A DNA stretch of 64,000 nt from UBA3941 sp002385665 (GTDB lineage Bacteria > Bacillota > Clostridia > Caldicoprobacterales > UBA3941): positions 310,001 through 374,000 of the forward strand of contig JBMNFJ010000017.1 in the NCBI GenBank assembly GCA_050949255.1, written 5' to 3'. Below are positions 62,866 through 64,000 of the stretch, piece by piece; the stretch's first letter is position 1; every line of letters starts with the position of its first letter. The notes beneath the pieces are model-generated. The model worked only from the letters and a program-made list of their open reading frames with translations, was not told where the DNA came from and ran no database searches. The position numbers were made by a program, and so were the translations under genes.

Positions 62866-63714
62866 TTAATTAAAGACTTTTGCTTTAGGAATAGTCACTA
62901 TTATTTCTATACTTTCCTCGGTAACAACCTCCTTTATTTGGGGTGTTATGCCATAATCCTTCATCATACCTACGGCGTGCTTGATGGTATTTATGTATAT
63001 TCTAAAATCCATATGTCCATTAATCTTAGTCTTTCGTAAAGGTTCCTTACCGCTTCTTTGAATCCTTTGCAAGATCTTTTCTATATAGGCTTCAGTATCT
63101 TTAACATTTAAGTTTCGATCAATTATTCTTTTCAGAGCTTTTTTACGTAGATCATCATCGGGCAATCTTAGAAGTGCTCTGGCATGCCGTTCTGTCAAAC
63201 GGTTAACTACCAACATTTCCTTTATCTCTTCGGATAACCGTAAAAGACGAATCTTATTCGCTATTGTTGATTGGCTCTTTCCAACCTTCTTAGCTAATTC
63301 CTCTTGGGTAAGACCATGGTCATGAATTAGCGCGGCATATCCTTTAGCTTCCTCTAAATAATGGAGATCCTCTCTCTGAAGGTTTTCTACCATTGCCATA
63401 ATTGCCAGATCCATCTCATCACCAGAAATAACCATTGCGGGTATATCCTCTAGACCAGCCATTTTTGCGGCTCTAAGCCTTCTTTCTCCGGCTACCAATT
63501 CATATCCGCCTAAAGTGTTCTTCCTTACAGTTATCGGATGAATTAAACCATTTTCCTTAATGGAATTGGATAGCTCCTCCAAGCTCTGATGTGAAAAGCT
63601 TTTTCTTGGCTGATAGGGGTTCGGTTTAATATCCAACACTGGAATCCTTTCGAAAACCTGCTTATTATCTCGCCTTAGGCTAATACTGTTTTGAATGCCT
63701 TTAAAAGAAATCAT
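62866..63714 (-). CDS. noc: Nucleoid occlusion protein Noc (ParB paralogue)
   Basis: 282 residues, ParB-like: IPVLDIKPNPYQPRKSF, VAGERRLRAAKMAGLEDIP, NLQREDLHYLEEAKGYAAL and the HTH LTQEELAKKVGKSQSTIANKIRLL. The Noc type is indicated by position between soj and rsmG and by the extra N-terminal basic stretch (SISLRRDNKQVFER). It binds separate sites (NBS) and prevents division over the chromosome. The NBS consensus is not searched here. Confidence 0.9.
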   Translation of the reverse strand: MISFKGIQNSISLRRDNKQVFERIPVLDIKPNPYQPRKSFSHQSLEELSNSIKENGLIHPITVRKNTLGGYELVAGERRLRAAKMAGLEDIPAMVISGDEMDLAIMAMVENLQREDLHYLEEAKGYAALIHDHGLTQEELAKKVGKSQSTIANKIRLLRLSEEIKEMLVVNRLTERHARALLRLPDDDLRKKALKRIIDRNLNVKDTEAYIEKILQRIQRSGKEPLRKTKINGHMDFRIYINTIKHAVGMMKDYGITPQIKEVVTEESIEIIVTIPKAKVFN

Positions 63715-63870
63715 ATCGCCACCTCCAAATCCTAAATATACTATTCTCCATATTTTCTTATATTCCTTCTTTTTGGGGTATTATTCTGATTTATATATAG
63801 TATATATAGGATTTGCAGGCTTTTTCTCCGTTTTACGACCCATTCTACTATTTTACCACAAAGAGAGTCA

Positions 63871-64000
63871 TTATAATGGCGATTTTTTTATTTTTCCTGG
63901 CGAACGGGGATATTTTTTTGGGCTTAATGTTATTTTTTTGACTAAAATAAGTTTGCGGGTCTTGTCTGAGTAGGGTACGTAGGCATCCTTAATGCTGCAG
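63871..64000 (-). CDS. rsmG: rRNA small-subunit methyltransferase G, C-terminal fragment
   Basis: The last 42 codons and the stop (TAA at 63871-63873) of a reverse-strand gene whose 5' part is outside the window. The readable end, YSDKTRKLILVKKITLSPKK followed by YPRSPGKIKKSPL, matches the RsmG/GidB terminus, which ends KKYPRKPG in relatives. RsmG methylates G527 of 16S rRNA. The order rsmG-noc-soj-parB is normal in Firmicutes. Confidence 0.8.
   Translation of the reverse strand, partial: CSIKDAYVPYSDKTRKLILVKKITLSPKKYPRSPGKIKKSPL

Noticed and set aside
1..64000. CRISPR array, prophage, insertion sequence
   Set aside because: No regularly spaced repeats, no phage structural genes, no transposase frame.

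Overview
The window looks like chromosomal DNA of an anaerobic, endospore-forming Firmicute of the class Clostridia. The evidence is a spore photoproduct lyase with clostridial features, the sporulation genes yunB and yyaC, both Spo0J/ParB and Noc with Soj, two T-box leaders, a DnaD-type primosome protein with a DnaC/DnaI loader, and Shine-Dalgarno starts that include TTG and GTG. No rRNA, phage, transposase or CRISPR array was seen. The right end is origin-proximal: noc, soj, parB and parS, with the last 42 codons of rsmG at the edge. The genus cannot be named from the sequence.

Left part (1-16.7 kb): a truncated iron-sulfur flavoprotein gene, spore photoproduct lyase, an SDR/flavodoxin pair, two paralogous cysteine-rich proteins of unknown role, tRNA-Thr/Glu/Lys, a DUF1858 protein, and a replication and translation block. 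In that block dnaD-like and dnaC-like genes converge on a DUF2232-gdpP-rplI-dnaB run, followed by a MazG-like gene, pheA, yunB, rpsF-ssb-rpsR and a NYN-LOTUS protein. The GdpP homologue lacks the usual membrane/PAS N-terminus.

Middle (17-41.5 kb): branched-chain amino-acid synthesis. A stand-alone ilvB sits behind an apparent isoleucine T-box. After pepV, nagB, a complete opp peptide-import operon, ilvD, a nitroreductase and an M23 peptidase comes the reverse-strand operon ilvB-ilvN-ilvC-leuA-cimA-leuC-leuD-leuB. Its leader has a strong promoter, then a ykkC-class aptamer with its own terminator (best explained as a ppGpp riboswitch), then a leucine T-box with a second terminator. The operon's ilvB carries a +1 frameshift. 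CimA with LeuBCD implies isoleucine made from pyruvate by the citramalate route, which shares LeuCDB with leucine synthesis.

Right part (41.5-64 kb): DUF951, an MscS channel, a glutamine amidotransferase-like hydrolase and glnA; a two-component system upstream of nagA and a GH2 glycosidase; a MoxR-DUF58-membrane protein cluster facing a secreted/membrane protein of unknown function; a lipid kinase, DUF4446, yyaC, a CvpA-type protein, and the chromosome segregation genes with two parS sites inside hairpins next to parB. A small family of related hairpin repeats is scattered through several intergenic spaces.

All product names come from reading motifs, length and gene order; no search was run.
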